Below are positions 34,700 through 44,599 of a stretch of 64,000 nucleotides of DNA, piece by piece. Where the stretch lies: positions 9,038 to 73,037 of the forward strand of contig DDFF01000001.1 in assembly GCA_002337045.1 (NCBI GenBank), read 5' to 3'. The DNA comes from Bacteroidetes bacterium UBA1935 (GTDB lineage Bacteria > Bacteroidota > Bacteroidia > Chitinophagales > Chitinophagaceae). The notes beneath the pieces were generated by a model that saw only the letters and a list, made by a program, of their open reading frames with translations, ran no database searches and was not told the origin of the DNA. Each line of letters opens with the position of its first letter. Position 1 is the stretch's first letter. Made by a program: the position numbers and the translations under genes.

Positions 34700-35521
34700 A
34701 TGAAACTGCAGGGGAAGACGGTATTTATTACGGGCGCAAGCCGAGGAATTGGCAAAGCAATTGCCCTACTCCTTGCAAAAGAAGGAGCAAATATTGCAGT
34801 ATTGGGCAAGTCTGTAGAGGAAAACCCGAAACTGGGCGGCACCATATATAGTGCAGCGGCAGAAATAGACGCTGCAAGCGGTAAAGCAATTGCCATACCT
34901 TGCGATATCCGCGACGAAGAACAGATTATTAATGCGGTAAATAAAACAGTGGAAGCATTTGGAGGAATCGACATCCTCATCAACAATGCATCTGCCATAT
35001 CGCTTACTAATACAGAAAACACAGAAGCCAAACGCTTCGACCTGATGCACGATATCAATGTGCGTGGTACGTTCCTTGTTACCAAGCACTGCATACCACA
35101 ACTTAAGAAAGGCAACAACCCGCATATCATTACGCTTTCTCCCCCACTCAACCTAAACCCGATGTGGTTTAAAGACAATGTAGCCTATACCATTGCCAAG
35201 TACAATATGAGCATGATGGCTATTGGGTGGGCAGCAGAATTGGCAAAGTACAAGATAGCCTCAAACGCACTATGGCCTGCTACAACAATTGCTACTGCTG
35301 CAGTACAAAACCTGTTGGGTGGCGATATGCTGATGGCTATGAGCCGCAAGCCAGATATAGTTGCAGATGCCGTTTATCATATCATCAATCAGCCAAGCGA
35401 AAGCTATACTGGACAGACATTGATAGATGAAGATGTATTGAAACAAGCAGGCATTACAGACTTTGACCAGTACGCAATGACACCCGGAGGCAGGCTGCAA
35501 AAAGATTTATTTCTCGACTAA
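34700..35521 (+). CDS. SDR family oxidoreductase (HSDL2-like)
   Basis: A 273-residue short-chain dehydrogenase. The Rossmann motif TGASRGIGKAIA (about 10-21) and NNAS (about 94-97) are present. The SDR catalytic region reads LSPPLNLNP then YTIAKYNMS, with the Tyr-x-x-x-Lys pair; the usual catalytic Ser may be the one in LSPP. The pattern SPPLNLNPMWF and the ending GGDM match the HSDL2/hydroxysteroid-dehydrogenase-like group, which acts on long-chain or terpenoid substrates. NADP(H) use is suggested by Arg in GASRGIG. The start at 34700 is taken from family alignment; the frame is open from 34631 across the terminator. Confidence 0.9.
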   Translation: MKLQGKTVFITGASRGIGKAIALLLAKEGANIAVLGKSVEENPKLGGTIYSAAAEIDAASGKAIAIPCDIRDEEQIINAVNKTVEAFGGIDILINNASAISLTNTENTEAKRFDLMHDINVRGTFLVTKHCIPQLKKGNNPHIITLSPPLNLNPMWFKDNVAYTIAKYNMSMMAIGWAAELAKYKIASNALWPATTIATAAVQNLLGGDMLMAMSRKPDIVADAVYHIINQPSESYTGQTLIDEDVLKQAGITDFDQYAMTPGGRLQKDLFLD

Positions 35522-35541
35522 TCAACTTAAAACTATACAAA

Positions 35542-36432
35542 TTGGAACCCATTCTCTCAATCAATAACATCTCAAAGTCCTACGGGCCGATACAGGCACT
35601 CAAAAATGTATCGTTCGATGTTCCTCCCGGCTGTGTATTTGGCATACTTGGGCCAAACGGTAGTGGTAAAACCACTATGCTGGGCATACTGCTCGATGTA
35701 CTGAAAGCAGATGCAGGCAATTACAAATGGATGAACTACGACAATGCGGAAGATGCACGTAGAAAAATTGGCGCTCTGCTGGAAACCCCAAACTTCTACC
35801 ATTACCTGTCTGCAATGGACAACCTGAAAATTGCAGCAGCCATCAAACAACTACCTGCAGACGACAGGTTGGATGTACTTGAAAAAGTAAACCTCACGCA
35901 ACGCAAAGACAGCAAGTTCCAGACCTATTCTTTGGGTATGAAACAACGCCTTGCAATAGCATCTGCATTAATGGGCAAGCCACAGGTTTTGGTATTTGAT
36001 GAGCCTACAAATGGCTTAGACCCTGTAGGTATTGCCGAAATCAGGGAACTGATACGCCAGTTGAATGGACAAGGACACACTATCATCATGGCGAGCCACC
36101 TGCTCGACGAGGTAGAGAAAGTATGCACCCACGTAGCCATCCTGAAAAAAGGAGACTTATTGTTGAGCGGCCCTGTAGATGAAGTATTGCGTAGCGAAGA
36201 CCAGATAGAGATAAGCAGTTATAATGCACAGCAATTGCTCACAACCATCAATGCAATGCCGGGCATCAAAGATGCTAAAATCAGCATGAACACGATTACA
36301 TTGTCATGCGATAAAAACATCTCAACTGCAGACATAAACAGGTATTGCACAGAGAAAGGTATCACACTCTCTCACCTGTTGCTGAAAAAGAAAAGCCTCG
36401 AAACCAAATTCATGGAACTTACAAACAACTAA
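35542..36432 (+). CDS. ABC transporter ATP-binding protein (ABC-2 type)
   Basis: A 296-residue ATPase with a TTG start (35542), no ATG being available before the first conserved strand ILSINNISKSYG. Walker A is GPNGSGKTT (about 37-45), the signature YSLGMKQRLAIASALM, Walker B VLVFDEPTNGLDP, and the H-loop ASHLLDEVEK. A regulatory C-terminal domain of about 80 residues follows. It pairs with the permease gene 4 nt downstream to form an exporter. The substrate is unknown; such pairs in Bacteroidetes export drugs, lipids or peptides. Confidence 0.95.
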   Translation: MEPILSINNISKSYGPIQALKNVSFDVPPGCVFGILGPNGSGKTTMLGILLDVLKADAGNYKWMNYDNAEDARRKIGALLETPNFYHYLSAMDNLKIAAAIKQLPADDRLDVLEKVNLTQRKDSKFQTYSLGMKQRLAIASALMGKPQVLVFDEPTNGLDPVGIAEIRELIRQLNGQGHTIIMASHLLDEVEKVCTHVAILKKGDLLLSGPVDEVLRSEDQIEISSYNAQQLLTTINAMPGIKDAKISMNTITLSCDKNISTADINRYCTEKGITLSHLLLKKKSLETKFMELTNN

Positions 36433-36436
36433 AACT

Positions 36437-37225
36437 ATGCAATCATTACTCTCTATAGAATGGCTTAAAGTAAAACGCTACCGTACTTTCTGGATACTTA
36501 CAGGTTGTTTCGCATTCCTGTTGGCAATATGGAACTACGGCATCAGTGACGGTTTCCTGAAAATGGGCGCCGGTGACGTAAACATCCTGAGTCAGGCATA
36601 TTCATTCAGCAAAGTATGGAGCAATCTTGGCTTCTGGACAAGCATTTTTGTTGTCTTCATATCCGTACTTATTATTATCCTGACTACCAACGAATACCAA
36701 TACCGCACCAACAGGCAAAACGTAATAGACGGATGGAGCCGTTTACAGTTTTATCATGCAAAATGGTTTGTAGTATTGGCACTGACAGTAGCCACAACAT
36801 TATTTGTATTCCTTTTGGGACTGATATTGGGCAGCAGCAACGGCGGTTTTGGCGACTTCCCGGGCGATATAGAAAAACTGTTTTACACTTTTGTGCTCAC
36901 ACTCAATTATTATAGCCTCGGCTTGCTCACATCTATTCTTTTCAAACGCAGCGGCATCAGTATTGGTATATTTTTTATGTACAATCTGATAATTGAAACA
37001 CTGCTGAAAAGCCTCATAAATTGGAAGCTCGACTTTAAAGCTGGCAACTACCTGCCACTACAGTGCAGCGATGAGCTACTACCCTTCCCATTGATGGATA
37101 TGGCTAAAACAATGCTCAATATCAAAGACACTCCATCTATGACAGGATATGTTATCGTTTCATTTGTATGGATCGCACTATATTATATTATTGGTCGTAG
37201 GATTTTGATGAAAAGCGATTGGTAA
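36437..37225 (+). CDS. ABC-2 type permease
   Basis: A 262-residue membrane protein with about six hydrophobic segments (residues 19-35, 60-85, 110-140, 150-178, 184-205 and 233-255). No signature residues identify the substrate. It starts 4 nt after the ATPase gene, so the two form one transport operon with coupled translation. The polytopic layout and small size fit the ABC-2 family of exporters. The following surE gene starts 9 nt later and may belong to the same transcript. Confidence 0.9.
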   Translation: MQSLLSIEWLKVKRYRTFWILTGCFAFLLAIWNYGISDGFLKMGAGDVNILSQAYSFSKVWSNLGFWTSIFVVFISVLIIILTTNEYQYRTNRQNVIDGWSRLQFYHAKWFVVLALTVATTLFVFLLGLILGSSNGGFGDFPGDIEKLFYTFVLTLNYYSLGLLTSILFKRSGISIGIFFMYNLIIETLLKSLINWKLDFKAGNYLPLQCSDELLPFPLMDMAKTMLNIKDTPSMTGYVIVSFVWIALYYIIGRRILMKSDW

Positions 37226-37234
37226 ATTTGTTGC

Positions 37235-38014
37235 ATGACGAATGACAACAGACCACTGATACTGATAACAAACGACGACGGAATAACTGCCCCCGGTATT
37301 CGCAGCCTTGTAGAAGCTGTGAAAGACCTGGGGCAGGTTGTTATTGTAGCACCAGACAAGCCCCAATCGGGCATGGGGCATGCCATAACAATTGGTGAAC
37401 CACTGAGGCTACACCGTTCAGACCTGTTTGGCGATATTGAAGCATGGGAGTGCAGCGGCACACCTGCCGACTGTGTAAAGCTGGCACGAGATAAGATACT
37501 GCACCGCAAAGCCGATCTCTGCCTCAGTGGCATCAACCACGGTGCCAACCACTCCATCAATATCATTTACAGTGGCACTATGAGTGCTGCTATGGAAGCG
37601 GCAATAGAAGGCATCCCTTCGGCAGGTTTGTCGCTACTCGATTTCCGCCACGAGGCAGACTTCTCTTTGGCCAAAGAAGTAGCACGTACTGTTGCGCAGC
37701 GTATGCTGGCTAAGCCAATGCCAATACACACCCTGCTGAATGTGAACATACCTAAGTTACCAAAAGAGCTGTTCAGGGGCATAAAAATATGCAGGCAGGC
37801 ATATGCCAAATGGAATGAAGAGTTCGACCACCGTACAGACCCACGTGGCAAAGACTATTACTGGATGACGGGCAAATTCCTTAATATGGACGATGGTACA
37901 GACACAGATGTACAGGGATTGGAAGAAGGTTTTGCATCTGTAGTACCGGTAAAAATAGACTTCACAGATTATGCAATGAAGGAAACACTTGAAAAAGAAT
38001 GGGACACGAGATAA
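37235..38014 (+). CDS. surE: 5'/3'-nucleotidase SurE
   Basis: A 259-residue metal-dependent phosphatase. The N-terminal LITNDDGITAPGI (about 9-21) holds the Asp-Asp metal ligands, and SGINHGANHSINIIYSGTMSAAMEA (about 94-118) contains the other ligand Asn and the phosphate-binding loop. SurE removes phosphate from nucleoside 5'- and 3'-monophosphates and hydrolyses short polyphosphate, with a role in stationary-phase survival. Full length, standard start. Confidence 0.96.
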   Translation: MTNDNRPLILITNDDGITAPGIRSLVEAVKDLGQVVIVAPDKPQSGMGHAITIGEPLRLHRSDLFGDIEAWECSGTPADCVKLARDKILHRKADLCLSGINHGANHSINIIYSGTMSAAMEAAIEGIPSAGLSLLDFRHEADFSLAKEVARTVAQRMLAKPMPIHTLLNVNIPKLPKELFRGIKICRQAYAKWNEEFDHRTDPRGKDYYWMTGKFLNMDDGTDTDVQGLEEGFASVVPVKIDFTDYAMKETLEKEWDTR

Positions 38015-38082
38015 TTTACACCCATTAGCCAAACCATAATATTTATTAGTCTGTCTATAACTTTCAGACGAATACAGCTTCT

Positions 38083-40368
38083 ATGAAAAAAAACCTAAAC
38101 CTACTTTTGCTGCTGGTCATACTTGCGGCATTTAATACTCGTTCTTATGGCAACGGAGTGCTCAGTGGCGAACTATTGTATGAATGGATTTCAGATTCCA
38201 CATACAGATTCATTTACAAACATACCTATGGCTGCCCCGGAGATACCGCTCCGCTCACGATGCCATTGTGTATTAAGAATCCCTGCAACAACAGTGGTGT
38301 TACACTTACCATGACAAGGATTCCCGTATCTAACGGAGGATCACAAAACTCAGGAACAGCAATAGGATGCTCAAGTGCTAAAACAACCTGTGATAGTATC
38401 GGCGCAATATTGCCGGGCTTTAAAGAACAGTGGTATGCAGTTATATATACTCTCCCTTCGCGTTGCAATGCATGGAAAGCATTTACCTATGCGGGCAATA
38501 GGATGGCTGCAACTAACATACAAAATGCATCATCTGGCAGGTTATATGCAGAGTGTACGTTCAACAATACCGGGAGCTACCAAGGGAATTCTTCATCCTA
38601 CTTTACACTTAAGCCCTATGCCTTACTAATGCAAAACAATCCGTTTACATTCAACAATGGTGCATTAGACCCTAACGGAGACTCTGTTGTTACAGAGGTG
38701 ATTATTCCCAAAACAGGTGTTTCATCATGCGCTGATACTGCAGTGAGTGTGGTATTCACATCCGCATCGCCTGCAATATCAATCCCCGCAAATCCATTTC
38801 AAACAAACAATACCTTTACACTGAATCCCCAAAACGGACAAACCTCTTTTACACCTGTACAATCGGGATATAACATTGTAACCTATAGAACAAAAGAGTA
38901 CAGAAACGGAGTATTGCTTGGTAGTACAACAAGGGATGTTTGTTTTTATGTTTTTTCTTCAGGGCCTAGTAGCAATATCTCTGCCGATTTATTTAATGCA
39001 ATTGATACTAATTGTACTGCGTCTGGCTCCACAGGAGGACCATTAGGCAGTTCTACTATTCAGGGTTGCGTTGGTCAACGTCTCGATTTCTGTTTCTATA
39101 TAAAGTCTGCTGATACAAATGCTATACTGAGAGTAACAGACAACCTGGCTCTTAACATGCCAGGTGCAACAATTACGTATGTCAATCAATTATCAGATTC
39201 CGTAAGGGGTAAATTTTCGTGGTTTCCCGGTATAAATGATTTTGGAAGCAGACTTTTGACATTAACAGTAAAAGATTCAACATGCAGGCCTCCCGGCATT
39301 CTTTTATATAAAAATTATTCTGTATCACTATACATATACCCACGTACACAAGCACCCGCAGACATGGCAATATGTGCAGGCGAAACTGCTATGCTTAGTG
39401 TATCAGGTGCTGGCAATTATGTATGGACAGTACTTTCTGGAGGTTCGAGCGGTAGCCTTAGTTGCAGCAACTGCAGTAACCCTACAGCTTCACCTACCAC
39501 AACTACAAGGTATGCTGTGGTTAGCCAGTCAAACTCATTCTGCCCCAATATCAATAAAGACACTGTGCAGGTTATTGTCAATCCATATCAGCCTCCTACA
39601 ATTGCTACAGGTGATACAACATTGTGTCTGGGAGAAAAAGCACAGCTTGCCGTATCAGGTGCTGGTAATTATAAGTGGACTGTAATCAGCGGTACTTCAG
39701 GTAGCCTAAGCTGCGATCAATGTCCCAATCCATGGGTTACACCATATACAAATACCAGATACATTGTCAAATCATCTACCAATAATTGTGCGGGCAACAC
39801 CGATACCATTAATGTCTCTGTTATTCAGAAATTACCAACGCGCCCTAGTGTAAGCATATCCACGACATTCCAGAATTATGCTATTAAAAACTACCCTATT
39901 AGTTTTTTTGCTGTTACAAAATCATGCGATAGCCCGATTTATCAATGGGTACTTAACGGTATGGATGTACCGGGCGCAAATACAGATACTTGGAATACAA
40001 TATTCACTACTGCAGATGCGCACGTATATTGCAGAATGACGTGTGCAGACAAGTGTGCACTTGACAAAATTCAATACAGCAATACCATTCACCTAACAAT
40101 AGTAAATAGTATTGAAACAGTAAATAGCAAAGACTATATAGAAATCTACCCCAATCCAAGTAATGGATTAATTACAATAAATAGCAAAAACACCAAAACA
40201 GAATCATATAAAATAGCAATAACCAATTCAATCGGGCAAACAGTTTATAAAACACAGACAATCTTGCTTGGTAATGGTAACGGGAAACAAATAGACCTCA
40301 GCTATCTACCTGCAGGCATTTACACTGTAATGCTCAACGAAACACCATATAGGCTAACTATTAATTAA
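38083..40368 (+). CDS. T9SS cargo protein with PKD/Ig-like repeats
   Basis: A 761-residue secreted protein. A signal peptide (about 1-23) precedes a beta-rich N-terminal region beginning SGELLYEWISDSTYRFIYKHTYGCPG, a pattern seen in many Bacteroidetes adhesin-like proteins. Two similar Ig-like modules lie at about residues 425-585; each has an AICAGE/TLCLGE opening, LSVSGAGNY or LAVSGAGNY, and a Cys-x-x-Cys block (SLSCSNC, SLSCDQC). The last 80 residues are a type A sorting domain, starting YPNPSNGLITI and ending LPAGIYTVMLN. It would be exported by Sec, then by T9SS, and attached to the cell surface. Role: adhesion or unknown. Confidence 0.9.
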   Translation: MKKNLNLLLLLVILAAFNTRSYGNGVLSGELLYEWISDSTYRFIYKHTYGCPGDTAPLTMPLCIKNPCNNSGVTLTMTRIPVSNGGSQNSGTAIGCSSAKTTCDSIGAILPGFKEQWYAVIYTLPSRCNAWKAFTYAGNRMAATNIQNASSGRLYAECTFNNTGSYQGNSSSYFTLKPYALLMQNNPFTFNNGALDPNGDSVVTEVIIPKTGVSSCADTAVSVVFTSASPAISIPANPFQTNNTFTLNPQNGQTSFTPVQSGYNIVTYRTKEYRNGVLLGSTTRDVCFYVFSSGPSSNISADLFNAIDTNCTASGSTGGPLGSSTIQGCVGQRLDFCFYIKSADTNAILRVTDNLALNMPGATITYVNQLSDSVRGKFSWFPGINDFGSRLLTLTVKDSTCRPPGILLYKNYSVSLYIYPRTQAPADMAICAGETAMLSVSGAGNYVWTVLSGGSSGSLSCSNCSNPTASPTTTTRYAVVSQSNSFCPNINKDTVQVIVNPYQPPTIATGDTTLCLGEKAQLAVSGAGNYKWTVISGTSGSLSCDQCPNPWVTPYTNTRYIVKSSTNNCAGNTDTINVSVIQKLPTRPSVSISTTFQNYAIKNYPISFFAVTKSCDSPIYQWVLNGMDVPGANTDTWNTIFTTADAHVYCRMTCADKCALDKIQYSNTIHLTIVNSIETVNSKDYIEIYPNPSNGLITINSKNTKTESYKIAITNSIGQTVYKTQTILLGNGNGKQIDLSYLPAGIYTVMLNETPYRLTIN

Positions 40369-40385
40369 CCTCAATTAATATTAAT

Positions 40386-40420
40386 AAAAAAAACCAGCAG
40401 ATTAATCTGCTGGTTTTTTT
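40386..40420. terminator. Bidirectional terminator between the two T9SS genes
   Basis: ACCAGCAGATTAATCTGCTGGT is a near-perfect palindrome flanked by seven A on the left and eight T on the right, so both the plus-strand and minus-strand transcripts meet a stem followed by a T run. Confidence 0.92.
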
Positions 40421-40434
40421 TAAATCAAAACTCA

Positions 40435-42123
40435 TTATTGTTTCTGGATACTGATGTTTTCAGTTTTGCCATCTATATCACTTATTTTCAGGATATACAT
40501 ACCGTTTGCAATGTTGCGGATATCAATAGTCATCTTATTATCCGTAGATAGGTTACATTGACCTGCTTTTTCTCCCAACAAGTTGTACAACACAGCTGTA
40601 CTGCCTTTTGTAACACCTTCTATGTTCAGATATTCACTAACAGGATTCGGATAAACTTTATAACTATTTGCAGCTACTGTATTCTTAATACCGGTTGCAT
40701 AAGGGAAAATTACGTTAGATGAAATTACATCGTAAGCTGTTGATTTGCTTGGAGCACAACCACCACCCGGTACAACAATATCTAAGCGATAAGCAACACC
40801 TGTACCTGAAGGCGTAAGTGTATATGTAGTAACTGTAGAACCAAGTGTGGCTACCGGAGTGAACGGTCCGCCTAACACACTTTCCATGAGAATCGCATTT
40901 GTAAATGGTCTGCCTTCATACAAATTCCAGTTGAGTGTAACACTACCGCCTGTACCTAAAGTTGAAGTAATCAATACGGTACGATGTGCTTTTACAATTG
41001 TATCAGTTACAGGCACCTCAGTTCCGCAAGAATCTTCTACAGTCAGTTTATACCTATAGCTATTAGTATTTGGTGAGGATGTAGCGTCTATATAAGTGCT
41101 GAATATATTTGCAGCTTGAGAACCCAGCAATGTATATACACCCGGCGTAGATGTTTCTCTGTATATTTTGTAAGTCTTAGCATAACCCAGACCTGTTTTC
41201 TCCCAAACTATTTTGTTTTTGTTTGTTGCAGAGTCGCGCGTTACTACACAAATAGGCGCTATGATTGGAGGTGGGCAACTATACTTCAATTTTGGCGATT
41301 GTATAGCGTTAACTACTTCTCTGTCCGATATAGCTATTCCATTTTTCTGCACCAAAGCAATAAGTGATATTTTGTCAATATCATACCCGGCAGGAACAGT
41401 ATATGTAAACGACTTAGTAACAGTGGTAGCAGGCAATGGATTTGTAACTGCAAATTGACCCCATGCACCACCTAACATAGAGCGCTGTACTTGTCTGTGT
41501 TTAAATCCGACAATGGGATTACCTGCGCCAAAAAACATATGGCCAGTTACTGTATTATAGTAGTTAAACTGGTCGTAACCAGTACCAGTCCCGGATACAC
41601 TATCCTCAACAACATATACATTGAAATTATAATCTCCCGTGAGCGTATCTAAACATGTACCTGTAACGTTTGCCGTAATTACACGTGTTGCTTTGTTTAC
41701 ATAATAGGTCATTGAAACATCAAATTTCGGAGTAGCACCCAATCTTTGATTTACTGCATTGCTGTAATTAGCTCTACCCACAATAATTGTTGAACCAGCA
41801 ACGGTATTTACAGTTCTATCGATACTACCCATAGGGAAACCAGTAACGTTAAATGAAGTACCCCATATATTACTTTCAGTAGTACCCATACTATCAGGGT
41901 AGCCCATACCTGGCTTCATATGATGCTGTACAACAATTGCCCTTGGATAAGTTGATTTGATAGTTTCCAAATAGTAGGTATTATCTGTTTCAAACTGAAC
42001 ATGTGCTGCGCCTGTGGTTTCAACTAGTACATACTTATTTCCACCGGTAGATACTGTTGTCTGGGAGAATGAAATAGAACTTGCTGCTAACGATAATAAT
42101 AAAGACGTGAAAATCTTCTTCAT
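40435..42123 (-). CDS. Omp28-like secreted protein with T9SS sorting domain
   Basis: A 562-residue protein. A signal peptide ends near residue 21 (ISFSQ). The N-terminal half resembles the Omp28-related family, which has a thioredoxin-like fold: YVLVETTGAAHVQFETDNTYYLETIKS, then GTSFNVTGFPMGSIDRT. The Cys-x-x-Cys of typical members is absent. Two fibronectin-like stretches follow (about 285-470). The C-terminal 75 residues are a type A sorting domain (VYPNPVSEYLNIEGV to NGMYILKISD). It would be secreted and surface-attached; function unknown. It is convergent with the other T9SS gene. Confidence 0.85.
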   Translation of the reverse strand: MKKIFTSLLLSLAASSISFSQTTVSTGGNKYVLVETTGAAHVQFETDNTYYLETIKSTYPRAIVVQHHMKPGMGYPDSMGTTESNIWGTSFNVTGFPMGSIDRTVNTVAGSTIIVGRANYSNAVNQRLGATPKFDVSMTYYVNKATRVITANVTGTCLDTLTGDYNFNVYVVEDSVSGTGTGYDQFNYYNTVTGHMFFGAGNPIVGFKHRQVQRSMLGGAWGQFAVTNPLPATTVTKSFTYTVPAGYDIDKISLIALVQKNGIAISDREVVNAIQSPKLKYSCPPPIIAPICVVTRDSATNKNKIVWEKTGLGYAKTYKIYRETSTPGVYTLLGSQAANIFSTYIDATSSPNTNSYRYKLTVEDSCGTEVPVTDTIVKAHRTVLITSTLGTGGSVTLNWNLYEGRPFTNAILMESVLGGPFTPVATLGSTVTTYTLTPSGTGVAYRLDIVVPGGGCAPSKSTAYDVISSNVIFPYATGIKNTVAANSYKVYPNPVSEYLNIEGVTKGSTAVLYNLLGEKAGQCNLSTDNKMTIDIRNIANGMYILKISDIDGKTENISIQKQ

Positions 42124-42469
42124 AAGTGGTTATTTTAGGTTAATCGATACATTAAAAATACTGAACTAAATGTAAGAAAACATTAATTCAACCAAAGAAT
42201 TACAAATATAATTTTACATGTATATCTTTATTAACCAACAGGCAATAATTGTCGATTTAAATATATACATACAATTAACGGTCTTAATAAAAAAAATGGG
42301 ATAAAAATAATTTGCATAAGAAGAAGAACATCGTCGTAGATACTGAAATGTTGTTGACAATATCATAAGTTGTCAAAAAGAAGCTAAATAATCTTTGTTT
42401 CATTCAGTTAAGGGTATAATCAATCCCTTATTCGGCTTATCTTGCAGGCTGATTTACAGGAACAAAAGA
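42124..42469. promoter_or_regulatory. Divergent intergenic region upstream of metG
   Basis: 346 nt between the Omp28-like gene and metG. On the minus strand TATATTTG (42203-42210) is a -7 element for the Omp28-like gene, though no TTTG is found at -33. On the metG side an inverted repeat TTGACAA-N9-TTGTCAA (42354-42376) lies upstream of TAATCTTTG, which resembles a -7 element with one extra base. Nothing else is visible. Confidence 0.45.
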
Positions 42470-44566
42470 ATGGATTATAAAAGGATATTAGTTACAGCAG
42501 CATTACCATATGCCAATGGCCCTGTTCACATAGGCCACCTGGCGGGGTGCTTCTTACCATCAGATATATATGTACGCTACCAGAGGGCTCAGAAAAGGGA
42601 TGTAAGGTTTGTATGTGGTAGCGATGAACACGGTGTACCTATCACTATCCGTGCCATGAAAGAAGGCATTACGCCGCAACAGGTCGTAGATAAATACCAT
42701 GCCATCATCAAAGACAGCTTTGAGCAGATGGGCATTTCTTTCGATATCTATTCGCGCACAAGCAATAAAGTACACCACGAAACAGCACAGGCTTTCTTCA
42801 AAAAGCTATACGACGATGGTGTGTTTGAGGAAAAAGAAAGCGAACAATACTACGACGAGGAAGCTAAAGTATTCCTTGCAGACCGCTATATAGTTGGTAC
42901 ATGCCCTGTATGCAGCAACGACAATGCCTATGGCGATCAATGTGAAAAATGTGGTACATCTCTCTCTCCGGAGCAATTGATAAATCCACGCAGCGCACTG
43001 AGCAATGCAACACCTGTTAAGCGTACTACGAAGCACTGGTATTTCCCGCTGAATCAGTATGAGCAATGGCTGAAAGAATGGATTGTTGAAGGCAAAAAAG
43101 ACGAGTGGAAAGCCAATGTATACGGACAGTGTAAAAGCTGGCTGGACAGCGGCCTGTATCCGCGTGCCATGACGCGCGATAGCAACTGGGGCGTGCCTGT
43201 TCCTATAGAAGGTGCAGAAGGCAAGGTTATGTATGTATGGTTCGATGCTCCTATCGGTTACATCAGTGCTACAAAAGAGCTGACACCCATGTGGAGCGAC
43301 TACTGGCAGAAAGAAGATACCAAACTGGTACACTTCATCGGCAAGGATAATATCGTATTCCACTGTATCATCTTCCCTGCTATGCTGAAGGCACACGGTG
43401 GTTTTGTACTGCCTGATAATGTGCCTGCCAACGAATTCCTGAATATTGAAGGTGATAAAGTATCAACATCTCGCAACTGGGCGGTATGGGTACACGAATA
43501 CATAAAAGACTTCCCTGAGCAACAGGATGTGTTGCGCTATGTACTATGCGCAAACGCTCCTGAAACTAAGGACAACGATTTTACCTGGAAAGATTTTCAG
43601 GACAGAACGAATAACGAACTGGTATCTGTATTCGGCAATTTCATCAACCGTGCATTCGTGCTGATGCACAAACTATGCGGCGGTAAAGTACCAAAGCTGC
43701 ACGAAGATGTGATGGACGATGCAGACAGGGTACTGATTGCAGAAATACAGAAATCTAAAGCTGCTGTTGAAAGCGCTATTGAAGGTTATAAATTCCGCGA
43801 TGCACTGTACGAGGTGATAGACCTTGCACGCAAAGGCAACAAGTACATGCAGGATAAAGAACCTTGGATAGTTGCAAAAACAGTGGCTGAAAATCCTGAC
43901 AATCAGAAGCTGATAGACAATTGCCTGCATATATGCCTGCAACTGACAGCTAATCTGGCTATACTGGCTAATCCTTTCCTGCCTTTCACAGCTAAGAAGC
44001 TGTGTGGTATGATGAAAGTAGTAGACCGTATGCTGGATTGGGAAAATGCAGGTAAGATGAACCTGTTGAATGTTGGCTATCCACTGAAAGCACCTGAGCT
44101 GCTGTTCCGCAAGATAGAAGATGGTGAAATAATGGCACAGGTTGAAAAACTGCATGCCAACCTTGTAAAAACAAACGTGCCACAAGTGCAACAAAATGCA
44201 ACAACTGAAACTGAAGAGTCTGCTATCCCTGCTCAAAAGCCGGAAATAACAATAGACGACTTTGCCAAGATAGACCTGCGCGCAGGCACTATCCTGCATG
44301 CTGAGAAAGTGGAAAAAGCAGATAAGTTGTTGAAACTGGAAATTGATTTGGGCTACGAAAAGCGCACTGTGCTTTCCGGCATCGCTATACACTTCAGCCC
44401 TGAAGAAATAATTGGCAAACGTGTAACGGTTGTAGCCAACCTGGCACCACGCAAAATGAGGGGTATTGAGAGCAAGGGCATGATACTGATGGCGCAAAAC
44501 GAAGAAGGAAAGCTTATTTTCGTAGCACCTACAGATGCTGCAATGAACGGCAGCGAAGTGAAATAA
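42470..44566 (+). CDS. metG: Methionyl-tRNA synthetase
   Basis: A 698-residue class I synthetase that charges tRNA-Met. The HIGH motif is HIGH at 20-23 in GPVHIGHLAG, the zinc knuckle is CPVCSNDNAYGDQCEKC, and the KMSKS-like loop appears as KVSTSRN. A C-terminal EMAP-II/Arc1-like tRNA-binding domain of about 110 residues (IDDFAKIDLRAGTI) is fused, as in dimeric MetRS. The linker carries an EETE-rich low-complexity stretch. The start at 42470 (MDYKRILVTAALPY) is preferred over the in-frame ATG at 42395 by family alignment. Confidence 0.97.
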   Translation: MDYKRILVTAALPYANGPVHIGHLAGCFLPSDIYVRYQRAQKRDVRFVCGSDEHGVPITIRAMKEGITPQQVVDKYHAIIKDSFEQMGISFDIYSRTSNKVHHETAQAFFKKLYDDGVFEEKESEQYYDEEAKVFLADRYIVGTCPVCSNDNAYGDQCEKCGTSLSPEQLINPRSALSNATPVKRTTKHWYFPLNQYEQWLKEWIVEGKKDEWKANVYGQCKSWLDSGLYPRAMTRDSNWGVPVPIEGAEGKVMYVWFDAPIGYISATKELTPMWSDYWQKEDTKLVHFIGKDNIVFHCIIFPAMLKAHGGFVLPDNVPANEFLNIEGDKVSTSRNWAVWVHEYIKDFPEQQDVLRYVLCANAPETKDNDFTWKDFQDRTNNELVSVFGNFINRAFVLMHKLCGGKVPKLHEDVMDDADRVLIAEIQKSKAAVESAIEGYKFRDALYEVIDLARKGNKYMQDKEPWIVAKTVAENPDNQKLIDNCLHICLQLTANLAILANPFLPFTAKKLCGMMKVVDRMLDWENAGKMNLLNVGYPLKAPELLFRKIEDGEIMAQVEKLHANLVKTNVPQVQQNATTETEESAIPAQKPEITIDDFAKIDLRAGTILHAEKVEKADKLLKLEIDLGYEKRTVLSGIAIHFSPEEIIGKRVTVVANLAPRKMRGIESKGMILMAQNEEGKLIFVAPTDAAMNGSEVK

Positions 44567-44599
44567 AGATTACGAACAAACGTATCACATACATCACAA

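Noticed and set aside
42124..42202. Riboswitch or T-box leader upstream of metG or the Omp28-like gene
   Set aside because: No conserved T-box or SAM-aptamer sequence could be found.
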